DNA from: Bacillus subtilis
GTDB lineage: Bacteria; Bacillota; Bacilli; Bacillales; Bacillaceae_C
Assembly (NCBI RefSeq): GCF_008764245.1
Contig: NZ_VTQV01000017.1
Location: 1-64,000 of the forward strand
Direction of reading: 5' to 3'
DNA length: 64,000 bases
This document shows positions 56,697-64,000 of the stretch, one piece after another. The notes beneath the pieces are model-generated. The model was not told the origin of the DNA, ran no database searches, and saw only the letters and a program-made list of their open reading frames with translations. How positions within the stretch are numbered: the stretch's first letter is position 1; the number at the start of each line of letters is the position of its first letter. The position numbers and the translations under genes were made by a program.

Positions 56697-57499
56697 GATT
56701 TTCTCACCCCTTGGCCAGAAGGTTTAGCATTGCGCTGATTCACGTAGTAATACCCTAAAACAAGCACAAGTGTAATTAGAAATATTAATGTAGATAACGC
56801 ATTGATCTCTAAAGAAATCCCTTGCCGTGCCCGCGAATAAATTTCTACAGATAACGTAGAGAAGCCATTTCCTGTAACAAAAAAGGTCACAGCAAAATCA
56901 TCCAGTGAATAGGTCAATGCCATAAAAAAACCGGCAAATACACCTGGGGTAATATAAGGCAAAATCACCTTTGATAAAACATCCCAATTGGTTGCCCCTA
57001 AATCTTTTGCCGCGTCAATCAATGTAGAGCTCATTTCCTGTAATTTTGGCAATACCATAATCACCACAATTGGTACACTAAAAGCGATATGTGAAAGCAA
57101 AACAGATGTAAACCCGAGCTTAATCCCGATCATTGTAAACATTATAAGAAAAGAAGCACCAATGATGACATCAGGACTGACGATCAACACATTATTCAAG
57201 GTTTGCAAAGTTTGTTTTGTCTGCATTTTCCTCACATACATCATCGCAAGCGCTCCAAAAATACCAAGAATGGTGGAAATCGCAGCCGAAAGAAGAGCAA
57301 TCACCAATGTATTTAATGCAATAATAATTAACCGCGTGTCTTTAAAAACATTGATATAATATTCCCAAGTAAATCCGGCAAAATTGCGCATCGAGCCGCC
57401 ACTATTAAAGGAATAAAACATTAGATATAAAATAGGCGCGTACAGAATAAAAAAGACAAGCACCAAATAAAGATTCGCTATTTTTGCTTTCCCTTTCAT
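56693..57499 (-). CDS. potC: Spermidine/putrescine ABC transporter permease
   Basis: 268 residues, six helices. The cytoplasmic EAA loop DAAKDLGATNWDVLSKVILP, which contacts PotA, is intact. FYSFNSGGSMRNFAGFTWEYY follows the first helix as in PotC. Overlaps potB and potD by 4 bp each. Confidence 0.94.
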   Translation of the reverse strand: MKGKAKIANLYLVLVFFILYAPILYLMFYSFNSGGSMRNFAGFTWEYYINVFKDTRLIIIALNTLVIALLSAAISTILGIFGALAMMYVRKMQTKQTLQTLNNVLIVSPDVIIGASFLIMFTMIGIKLGFTSVLLSHIAFSVPIVVIMVLPKLQEMSSTLIDAAKDLGATNWDVLSKVILPYITPGVFAGFFMALTYSLDDFAVTFFVTGNGFSTLSVEIYSRARQGISLEINALSTLIFLITLVLVLGYYYVNQRNAKPSGQGVRKS

Positions 57500-58305
57500 G
57501 CCAAGTCACCCCGCTTTCGTTGACCTGTCAGGATCATAATGACCGCCATCGCAATGATTAAAAAGACCGCGATTGTCGAGCCCATACCCCAATCTTGCGT
57601 AACAAGAAAATGTTGTTCAATCGCTGTTCCTAACGTAATCACACGGTTTCCGGCAATTAATCTTGTAATCATAAATAAAGACAGAGATGGAATAAAAACT
57701 GCCTGGCAACCAGATTTTACACCTGCTAATGTTAAAGGAAAAATCACGCGTCTAAATGTCATCCATCCACTAGCTCCAAGGTCGCTCGCTGCATAAATAT
57801 AGGATGGATTAAGTTTTTCCAAAGCATTGTAAATCGGCAAAATCATAAAAGGAATAAAGATATAAACTGATACAAAAATAAAGCTAAAATCCGTAAAAAG
57901 AATTTGCCGTGAGCCGATGCCGATCACATCTAATAGTTGATTCGCTGGTCCATAAGCTCCGAATAACCCTAAAAAGGCATACGCTTTTAATAATAAATTA
58001 ATCCATGATGGCAGAATGATCAGCAAAAGCCATAATTGCCGATGTTTGGCTTTAGTTAATAAATAAGCAGTTGGATAAGAAATCAGTAAACAAAATAATG
58101 TAATCAAAAAAGCATACCAAAAAGAACTAAGCGTCATTTTTAAGTAGACAGGTGTAAAGAATTTTTGGTAATTACTCAGAGTCAGATTACCCTCAATATC
58201 AAAAAAGGAGTAATACACAACTAATAAGATCGGTGTGATAACGAACAGGACGATCCAAAGCACATAGGGGATTAAATAAATGGTCCGCATTTTCTTACTC
58301 TGCAT
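57496..58305 (-). CDS. potB: Spermidine/putrescine ABC transporter permease
   Basis: About 269 residues from the ATG at 58305, which has GAGGTG four bases upstream inside the end of potA; the frame is open to 58320. Six helices, with the EAA loop [20 protein letters not shown]. It forms the membrane channel with PotC. Confidence 0.93.
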   Translation of the reverse strand: MQSKKMRTIYLIPYVLWIVLFVITPILLVVYYSFFDIEGNLTLSNYQKFFTPVYLKMTLSSFWYAFLITLFCLLISYPTAYLLTKAKHRQLWLLLIILPSWINLLLKAYAFLGLFGAYGPANQLLDVIGIGSRQILFTDFSFIFVSVYIFIPFMILPIYNALEKLNPSYIYAASDLGASGWMTFRRVIFPLTLAGVKSGCQAVFIPSLSLFMITRLIAGNRVITLGTAIEQHFLVTQDWGMGSTIAVFLIIAMAVIMILTGQRKRGDLA

Positions 58306-59398
58306 GGCGCACCTCATCATAGGCCTCTAAACGCTTATCAAACTCCTCTTCTGTTTCTCCTAAACGCATAACATGGATGGCTTCCGGATCAAAATAAAGG
58401 CCGATTTGATCTCCTGGCTTTGCTTTTTTCGTTGAGTGAACTAACCACTCATTGCCTTCCTGGTCATAACAAACTATTTCATAATGAACCCCTCTGAAGA
58501 GCAAGGTATCGACCGTAACGCGGAATTTCCCCTGTTCCGGGGACGTAATTTCTAAGTCCTCAGGCCGAATCACAATTTCCACCGGTTCATTGTCATGAAA
58601 TCCTTGGTCGACACACTCATATTGTTTCCCCGTAAATTCAACTAAAAAGTCTTCAACCATTTTTCCAGAAACAATATTCGATTCGCCAATAAAATCAGCG
58701 ACAAAACGATTGATTGGTTCATCATAAATATCAATTGGAGTTCCACTTTGCTGGATCTTCCCTTGATTCAAGACAAAAATCTCATCTGACATTGCCAGTG
58801 CTTCTTCCTGATCATGGGTGACAAAAATAAAGGTAATCCCTAAACGTTGTTGCAATTCACGCAGCTCATATTGCATCTCTGTTCGTAGTTTTAAATCCAA
58901 AGCAGACAATGGTTCATCTAACAAAATCACTTCCGGTTCATTGACAATTGCGCGGGCAATTGCGACACGCTGCCTTTGTCCCCCCGACATTTCTGTGATT
59001 TCTCTGTTTTCATAACCCGATAAATTTACAAATTTTAAGGCCTGTTTTACCTTTTCCTCAATCACATTGTTTTTCAACTTTTTGATCCTCAATCCAAAAG
59101 CGACATTTTCAAATACATTTAAATGAGGAAAAAGCGCATAGTCTTGAAACACGGTATTGACCTGGCGTTTATTAGCTGGAATCCGATTGATTTTCTTGCC
59201 ATTAAAGAAAATACTTCCGTTTGTTGGTTCAATAAACCCCGCGATTAAACGTAATATTGTTGTCTTTCCACAACCTGATGGACCTAGTAGTGTATAAAAT
59301 TTACCGCGTTCCATTTCAAATGACACATCATCTAAGATTAAATCATCATCAAAATATTTTGATACATGTTCAAAACGAATAATTGCTTGTTCTGCCAT
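58295..59398 (-). CDS. potA: Spermidine/putrescine ABC transporter ATP-binding protein
   Basis: 367 residues. Walker [10 protein letters not shown], signature [14 protein letters not shown], Walker [13 protein letters not shown], switch [10 protein letters not shown], and a C-terminal TOBE_2 domain (about 275-355). It powers the PotBCD importer. It follows the XRE-cupin regulator gene by 33 bp. Confidence 0.95.
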   Translation of the reverse strand: MAEQAIIRFEHVSKYFDDDLILDDVSFEMERGKFYTLLGPSGCGKTTILRLIAGFIEPTNGSIFFNGKKINRIPANKRQVNTVFQDYALFPHLNVFENVAFGLRIKKLKNNVIEEKVKQALKFVNLSGYENREITEMSGGQRQRVAIARAIVNEPEVILLDEPLSALDLKLRTEMQYELRELQQRLGITFIFVTHDQEEALAMSDEIFVLNQGKIQQSGTPIDIYDEPINRFVADFIGESNIVSGKMVEDFLVEFTGKQYECVDQGFHDNEPVEIVIRPEDLEITSPEQGKFRVTVDTLLFRGVHYEIVCYDQEGNEWLVHSTKKAKPGDQIGLYFDPEAIHVMRLGETEEEFDKRLEAYDEVRHAE

Positions 59399-59431
59399 AT
59401 GTACTCCCTCCGTCTCTTCCAGTTGGCCGTG

Positions 59432-59974
59432 TCACAAATAAGATTCTGTCGCGACCAAAATTAATTCACTTAAACCTTTATATACATTGCTAATTTGGTG
59501 TGTATCAGAAGCTTGGAAGTAGATTGATTCCCCGGCTTTCGCAAAATAAGTTCTCTTTCCAAGTGTAATCATGACCTCGCCTTTCAATACATAAGCAAAA
59601 GTCTCGGATAAAGAAGGTTCGAATTCCTTAAACTCCCCTTTTTCGCTTAAGGTTAACCAAATCGGCTCCATTTCCATTTCATTGGATTCAGGAACAAGCC
59701 ATGTGATTTCATATCCTTTTTCCTCATCCTTAAAATCCGTTTGCACCTCTTCCTCATACACAACCCGTTGCTCTCGCTCTTCCTCATCAAAAAATTGCTT
59801 CGGTGTACAGCCTAATACTTCTAAAATCGCAAAAAAAGTTTCTAGCGAAGGTGAGCTTAAATCTCGTTCAAGCTGAGAAATATACCCTTTACTTAAATCC
59901 GTCCGCTCTCCCAATTCCTCTTGCGTTAACCCTTTTTTCAATCGCAATGTTTTAATCTTCTTTCCGATTTCCAT
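59432..59974 (-). CDS. XRE-cupin transcriptional regulator of the pot operon (PuuR-like)
   Basis: 180 residues. N-terminal Cro/C1 HTH (KKGLTQEELGERTDLSKGYISQLER) and C-terminal cupin barrel (about 110-178; FAYVLKGEVMITLGKRTYF) that probably binds a polyamine. The position as first gene of the operon and the motif cluster at 59993-60053 point to autoregulation. Confidence 0.9.
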   Translation of the reverse strand: MEIGKKIKTLRLKKGLTQEELGERTDLSKGYISQLERDLSSPSLETFFAILEVLGCTPKQFFDEEEREQRVVYEEEVQTDFKDEEKGYEITWLVPESNEMEMEPIWLTLSEKGEFKEFEPSLSETFAYVLKGEVMITLGKRTYFAKAGESIYFQASDTHQISNVYKGLSELILVATESYL

Positions 59975-59992
59975 CTTTAAAAGACCTCATTT

Positions 59993-60090
59993 TAGTTTAA
60001 TAATAGTAAACTAATACTCAATAAAGTTTACTTATACACAACTTAAAGTTTACCACCAGATTATTATACATAAATATGAAAATTGAGCAA
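59993..60090 (-). promoter_or_regulatory. pot operon promoter and operator cluster
   Basis: Minus strand TTGCTC (60090-60085), 16-bp spacer, TATAAT (60068-60063). Downstream lie AGTTTAC at 60047-60053 and 60025-60031, 22 bp apart, and the inverted repeat TAGTTTA-N7-TAAACTA at 59993-60013. All share the half-site GTTTACT. The remaining 60091-60410 holds no credible gene. Confidence 0.65.
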
Positions 60091-60410
60091 GAGATTTTTT
60101 AAGATTTTTTTAAATTAACGGAGCGGGCTAGATTGAAAGTGCATCTATCACAGAAAATGAGTTCAAAACCTTTCGTTTAAACTTTATTTCAAAAAGAAAA
60201 TGGAAAATAAAATTATGTTATATTCATAAATATAGTACGAATGCTGCATTTATTGAAAAGGAGCTTTATTACACGACAGGGAACTTTGCACTTATGGGTA
60301 TGAAGATAAAAACGGAACGTGCGTGAGCATTAGATATCATAGGAAACATAAGGAAGCAATTCGTTCCCAGCGGGTGGGATATGCTTGCATTGATAGGAGA
60401 GGAACGTAAA

Positions 60411-60692
60411 ATGGATGGGATTTCAACCTTCTCTTTAGTGACAGCTGGCTTAGCTTTATTCATAACGATTGTTTCATTTTTGCTTTTCAAAAGGAAAAGA
60501 GTCTTCGTTCCTGGAATAACATTATTGATAGGCTTAGCATTATTTGTTTTAAGTTTTGTGATCGGTGGCTGGGAAGGTATGGGACTAGGCATAATCAGCT
60601 TGTCATTACTTATTGCTTCTTTTATATCCTTAACATTATTGATGTTCTATGAAACCTACAAAAGAATGAAAAGCACGCGACCTAAAGAATAG
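60411..60692 (+). CDS. YesK-like small membrane protein
   Basis: About 93 residues from the ATG at 60411, with AGGAGAGGAA upstream; the frame is open to 60381. Three helices (about 6-25, 32-52, 57-80) and a basic tail. The layout and the GGWEGMGLGI stretch resemble YesK-family proteins of Bacillus, whose function is unknown. Single gene with a terminator overlapping its end. Confidence 0.7.
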   Translation: MDGISTFSLVTAGLALFITIVSFLLFKRKRVFVPGITLLIGLALFVLSFVIGGWEGMGLGIISLSLLIASFISLTLLMFYETYKRMKSTRPKE

Positions 60693-60706
60693 GCATGTGC
60701 TTTTTC
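60668..60706 (+). terminator. Terminator of the YesK-like gene
   Basis: GAAAAGCAC (60668-60676) and GTGCTTTTTC (60697-60706) pair, with the stem beginning inside the coding region. Confidence 0.8.
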
Positions 60707-60773
60707 GTATCTTAATAGCCTTTAAAGGATAAAAGAATCCTACTGCCCATAAAGCTTTGTTTTAACTGCAAAG

Positions 60774-61026
60774 TCAGGACATAACTCTGCCATAGCTTAC
60801 GAGTAAGACAAATATAAGAATTAGTAAAAATATCAATAACATCACATTTAAAATAATATACAATGTAACGTATTTTGAGCGAAGGGCAACGAAAATACCA
60901 ACAATTGCAATTATCCCCATAGCGGCAGACAAAACAAAACCATTTGCATTCGGTCCTCGAAAAATAAAAAAAAACAATCATATTAATTACCAATGCTGCT
61001 ATTGATAGAAAATCATATTTGTTCAT
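60774..61026 (-). pseudogene. Small membrane protein gene with a frameshift in a nine-T run
   Basis: The ATG at 61026 (AAGGAG upstream) starts NKYDFLSIAALVINMIVFF, then the frame is lost at a run of nine T. The following frame reads GPNANGFVLSAAMGIIAIVG and ends SYGRVMS at 60774. With eight T the product would be one 84-residue protein with three helices. Phase variation, decay or a base-calling error are all possible. Confidence 0.65.
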
Positions 61027-61150
61027 AATTTACTCCTTCTATTAGATGCTAACTACACACTATTAAGAAATTCGATATGAACATAGTTTATCCTTTAGTA
61101 AAATATGTTCTTCAATAATGCCCCTCTTTAGACGTGTGCTTTTTTCATTA

Positions 61151-61226
61151 CCTTTTTATAAATATCGCGGCTTTGTTTAAAACATCATGTCTTTTTTATA
61201 AACATCGCAACTTTATTTTAAACCAC
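61151..61226. repeat. Two tandem copies of a 40-bp AT-rich unit
   Basis: TTTTTATAAATATCGCGGCT (from 61153) and TTTTTTATAAACATCGCAAC (from 61192) begin similar units of about 40 bp. The surrounding 61027-61400 has no gene. Confidence 0.6.
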
Positions 61227-61428
61227 AAAGGAATCTGAATTTTTTGCCGAGGGAAGTGTAAGCCTTTTAATATAGATGTTAAGAAAGGTGTGAACTTTAA
61301 GAGATATGGCTTTTATGGGCGGTTTATCCTCTACCTACGCTTCCCCGTATTTTCTAAAGCCTTTAGATGGAAGTATTATTCCCCGTTAATGCGGGATAAA
61401 ACTTGAAATCGTGGGGGCTTCGTCTGGG

Positions 61429-61690
61429 AATGGGTTTCTTAAAGGATAAATGGGGTTCTCTATCCGAGAATGGGTTTCTCAAGGGAAAAATGGGGTCCTT
61501 CATCCCAGAATGGGTTTCTCAAGAGCGAAATGGGGTCCTTCATCCAAGAATGGGCTTCTCAAGAGCGAAATGGGGTTCCTCCGTCCGAGAATGGGCTTCT
61601 CAAGAAGGAAATGGGGTTTTTCATCCAAGAATGGGTCTCTCAAGAAGGAAATGGGGTTCTTCGTCCCAGTATGGCTTTCTCAATAGGGGA
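61429..61690. repeat. Tandem array of 40-bp repeats (two 20-bp halves), about seven units
   Basis: AATGGG-type cores start at 61429, 61469, 61509, 61549, 61590 and 61630, with a diverged unit at 61670. Each 40-bp unit is a GAATGGGTTTCTCAAG half plus an AAATGGGGTCCTTCATC half. It is the same family as 608-825. All three frames stay open across it because of the repeat, so the open frames are not good gene evidence. Confidence 0.88.
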
Positions 61691-61701
61691 TGAGATCGGC
61701 C

Positions 61702-61766
61702 ATAAGGTATAAAAGCTGCCTGAAAAGGTCAATCCCATGACCAAGTCAAACAGCTCCTTACCTTAT
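61702..61766 (-). terminator. Three-tier inverted repeat at the end of bmrD
   Basis: ATAAGGTA (61702-61709)/TACCTTAT (61759-61766), AGCTG (61714-61718)/CAGCT (61751-61755) and GGTCA (61727-61731)/TGACC (61738-61742) nest symmetrically next to the stop codon. The T-run is short, so it is a likely but atypical terminator. Confidence 0.6.
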
Positions 61767-63761
61767 CTATGCTCCTTGCTTCCGGCCCTGTTGCAGCTGA
61801 TACATCTGATAATACTTTCCTTTTCTCTGCATTAGTTCTTCATGATTTCCTCGCTCGACGATGGTGCCACGGTCTAAGACTAAAATTTGGTCCGCCTTTT
61901 TAATTGTCGACAGTCTGTGAGCAATCACAAAGGTTGTTCGGCCTTTTTTCAAGACATCCATGGCTTCTTGAATCATCGCTTCTGTTTCTGTATCAATATT
62001 AGAAGTCGCTTCATCCAAAATCAGGATGGCCGGGTCAAAGGCTAACGCACGGGCAAAAGAGATCAATTGCCGCTGTCCAGACGACAAGGTGCTTCCCTTT
62101 TCAGCGACCGGTTCATCCAAACCTTTTTCTAAGTTTTTCAAGACACGTTCCGCTCCTACAGCTTCTATTGCCGCCTCCACCTTCTCCCTGGAAATTCGCG
62201 GGTCATTTAAACTAATATTCGAAGCAATCGTCCCCGTAAATAAATATGGATCTTGTAAAACAATCCCCATATGTTCTCGCAACGCTTGCTTGGACATCGA
62301 TTGAATATTTTTCCCATCAATGCGGATTTCCCCTTGCTGGCAGTCATAAAAACGGAAAAGAATATTCATGATCGAGCTTTTTCCTGAGCCTGTATGCCCG
62401 ACGAGTGCCACCGTTTCTCCTTGTTTGGCCGCAAAGTCAATATCTTTTAATACATAGTCCCCTTCTTTATAGCCAAAGTAGACATGATCAAATGTTACAT
62501 TCCCTGCGAAACGCGGGACCTTCTCTTCGATGACCTCTTCGCCTTTTTCATCTAGTAATTCAAAAACACGATTGCCAGCCACTAAAGCCTGTTCTAAATT
62601 GGATAGTTGATTGACCATGTTATCTACGGGATTAAATAAGCGATTGATATAGTCGACATACGCATACAAAACTCCTACGGTTAAAGCAGAATGGGCACTA
62701 AGAAAGTCATGCCCAAAATACCAAATAAATCCGACAAACACAAAATTCTTTAATACCCCTACAAGGTTATGAGAGGAAAGAGCATCCAGCGTCAAAAGCT
62801 TATTTTGAAAACGAAAATGGACGTTATTCATTTCCTCAAATTCATTCTTCATCTTCCGTTCTCTACGGAAAGCTTGGATAATCGGCATGCCTTGAATCGA
62901 TTCATTCATCATTGCGTTGATCTCACTCACCTTAGAACGAATCGCATGGTTATATTTCGAGGCATATTTCCGATAAATCATCATCCATGCATATAAAACC
63001 GGCAACAACAGTAAGCAAATAAGTGCTAATTTCGCATCTAAAATAAACATCGCCGTATAAATCCCTATCATATAAATAACACCGGTAAAGAAGTTAGACA
63101 GAACAGCCACATATAATTCCCGAATCACTTCTGTATCATTTGTAATCCGCGACACAACCTTACCAGCCGGCAAATCATCAAAATAACGAATCGGCAGGCG
63201 ATGCATATGTGTAAACACATCATTCCTCATCTTTTGAATAATTCGGTTTGCCGCTTTTTGTAACAGCAAAAATTGTCCATAAAATAATAAAGCTGCCACA
63301 ATGAACAGAAGCATGTAAACGACAATTAATTGAATAATCATCGGGATCTCCGGTTTATAAAAGGTTAAGGTATCCTCAACTGAAAGTTTCTGCGCTTGAA
63401 ACTCTTGTACCTCGCCATTTAGATCAACCTTTAATTGATCCCCTTGAATGGAACGACTTCCATCTAAGGGAACCTTTTCCTCTACCCAGTAAAAACTTCT
63501 CCCGACTTGTAAAAGTGTTGCCGTTTGACCAGATGCGTCTTGATCCTTGGTATAGAGCTTTCCTTTAAAGGAAACAGCCGATTCTTTTTCTGCTGTTTCC
63601 TGCCAATGCGCTTCAATGCCTAAAATATGATCATCAATCATTTTTTTCGCAACGAGTGGCCCTAATACTTCTGCCCCGACTGAAACTGTAAGCAACGCAA
63701 GGGCGCCAATAATCACCCATTTTACATGTAAAGCGTATTGATATAATCGTTTCCCTGTCAT
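61767..63761 (-). CDS. bmrD: Heterodimeric ABC multidrug exporter subunit (BmrD/YheH-like)
   Basis: 664 residues, membrane domain fused to ATPase. An extra external domain of about 95 residues between helices 1 and 2 (about 40-140) is characteristic of YheH/BmrD. Walker A GHTGSGKSS, signature LSSGQRQLISFARA, Walker B AILILDEATSNID and switch VIAHRLSTI are intact. It pairs with BmrC, encoded immediately upstream with a 4-bp overlap. The pair exports drugs in B. subtilis. Confidence 0.9.
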   Translation of the reverse strand: MTGKRLYQYALHVKWVIIGALALLTVSVGAEVLGPLVAKKMIDDHILGIEAHWQETAEKESAVSFKGKLYTKDQDASGQTATLLQVGRSFYWVEEKVPLDGSRSIQGDQLKVDLNGEVQEFQAQKLSVEDTLTFYKPEIPMIIQLIVVYMLLFIVAALLFYGQFLLLQKAANRIIQKMRNDVFTHMHRLPIRYFDDLPAGKVVSRITNDTEVIRELYVAVLSNFFTGVIYMIGIYTAMFILDAKLALICLLLLPVLYAWMMIYRKYASKYNHAIRSKVSEINAMMNESIQGMPIIQAFRRERKMKNEFEEMNNVHFRFQNKLLTLDALSSHNLVGVLKNFVFVGFIWYFGHDFLSAHSALTVGVLYAYVDYINRLFNPVDNMVNQLSNLEQALVAGNRVFELLDEKGEEVIEEKVPRFAGNVTFDHVYFGYKEGDYVLKDIDFAAKQGETVALVGHTGSGKSSIMNILFRFYDCQQGEIRIDGKNIQSMSKQALREHMGIVLQDPYLFTGTIASNISLNDPRISREKVEAAIEAVGAERVLKNLEKGLDEPVAEKGSTLSSGQRQLISFARALAFDPAILILDEATSNIDTETEAMIQEAMDVLKKGRTTFVIAHRLSTIKKADQILVLDRGTIVERGNHEELMQRKGKYYQMYQLQQGRKQGA

Positions 63762-64000
63762 GTTGTCTGCACCTCCTCACTCAACGAATCCTCTAATTGC
63801 TGACGATCATGCTGTTCCTTATACCAGCCATTTTTCGCAAGTAAATCTTGATGACGTCCTTCTTCGACAATCTCACCCTCGTCTAACACGATGATCCAAT
63901 CGGCATGTTCGACTGATGATAAGCGATGGGTCGTAATCAATGTCGTTTTTCCCTGTCTTTCTCGGCGCATATTTTCAATAATTTTCGCCTCTGTTTTTCC
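63758..64000 (-). CDS. bmrC: Heterodimeric ABC multidrug exporter subunit (BmrC/YheI-like), C-terminal part
   Basis: The frame stays open to the window end (GKTEAKIIENMRRERQGKT), so only about the last 80 residues are seen. They contain the switch region TLITTHRLSSVEHADWIIVL and the usual DEGEIVEEGRHQDLL tail. The start and catalytic motifs lie beyond 64000. Confidence 0.85.
   Translation of the reverse strand, partial: GKTEAKIIENMRRERQGKTTLITTHRLSSVEHADWIIVLDEGEIVEEGRHQDLLAKNGWYKEQHDRQQLEDSLSEEVQTT

Noticed and set aside
61403-61712. Three overlapping open frames of 78-96 codons with repetitive protein sequence
   Set aside because: They follow from a 40-bp repeat lacking stop codons, and have no ribosome sites suited to a gene; treated as DNA repeats.

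Overview
The window is chromosomal DNA of a low-GC Gram-positive bacterium of the Bacillaceae. Supporting signs are AGGAGG-type ribosome binding sites with TTG and GTG starts, a T-box-controlled ilvBNC-leuABCD operon in Bacillus order, a BmrCD-type exporter, a YtrABC-type operon, a YesMN-type sensor system and Rpn/TldDE genes. No rRNA, tRNA or CRISPR array was seen, and the species cannot be fixed from this window.

Layout. 1-3.6 kb: end of an unknown gene, ynfA, a 20-bp tandem repeat array, a divergent EamA exporter/GntR pair and a PfpI-family protein. 3.8-9.0 kb: a visibly more GC-rich ABC module (ATPase, small anchored protein, large permease) downstream of a two-component system. 9.1-12.1 kb: a DUF2975/HTH pair, an APH-like kinase and thermonuclease fragments. 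12.14-23.25 kb: an integrated element, described below. 23.2-35.3 kb: tldD-tldE and the 5' part of the interrupted nuclease gene, a frameshifted Rpn gene, a DnaA-box cluster between two convergent 3' ends, a two-component system with an MMPL transporter, and a GntR-ABC operon. 35.5-43.6 kb: a sugar porter with a binding protein/histidine kinase/AraC-type regulator sensor trio, and a PAS kinase. 43.8-55.1 kb: complete branched-chain amino acid synthesis (ilvE-ilvD; ilvB-ilvN-ilvC-leuA-leuB-leuC-leuD). 55.6-60.0 kb: potABCD with a cupin-XRE regulator. 60.4-64 kb: two small membrane protein genes, repeats, and bmrD/bmrC (bmrC runs off the edge).

The central discovery is an 11.1-kb Tn554-like element at 12140-23248. 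A host thermonuclease gene, originally the third gene of tldD-tldE-nuc, is split. Its first 79 codons lie at 23249-23485 and the remainder at 11555-12139, 11 kb away. The break falls in the codons of the conserved D-G-D-T motif. The 6-bp sequence GCCATC is present at both junctions, and the element ends are 13-bp inverted repeats with one mismatch. Removing the element and one core rejoins the gene in frame. The element encodes three tyrosine-recombinase-family proteins, one with about seven tandem HTH modules in front of its core, and a TnpC-like coiled-coil protein. It also carries two acetyltransferases, a HAD phosphatase, a Crp/Fnr regulator and an intact lipoprotein version of the nuclease it disrupts.

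Other unusual signals are five consensus DnaA boxes in 164 bp where no promoter is expected, three intergenic arrays with 20-21-bp period (two from one family, 60 kb apart), and a dispersed repeat that touches the leuA stop codon and lies in the predicted ilvE leader. There are also two single-base frameshifts and several palindromic operator candidates.
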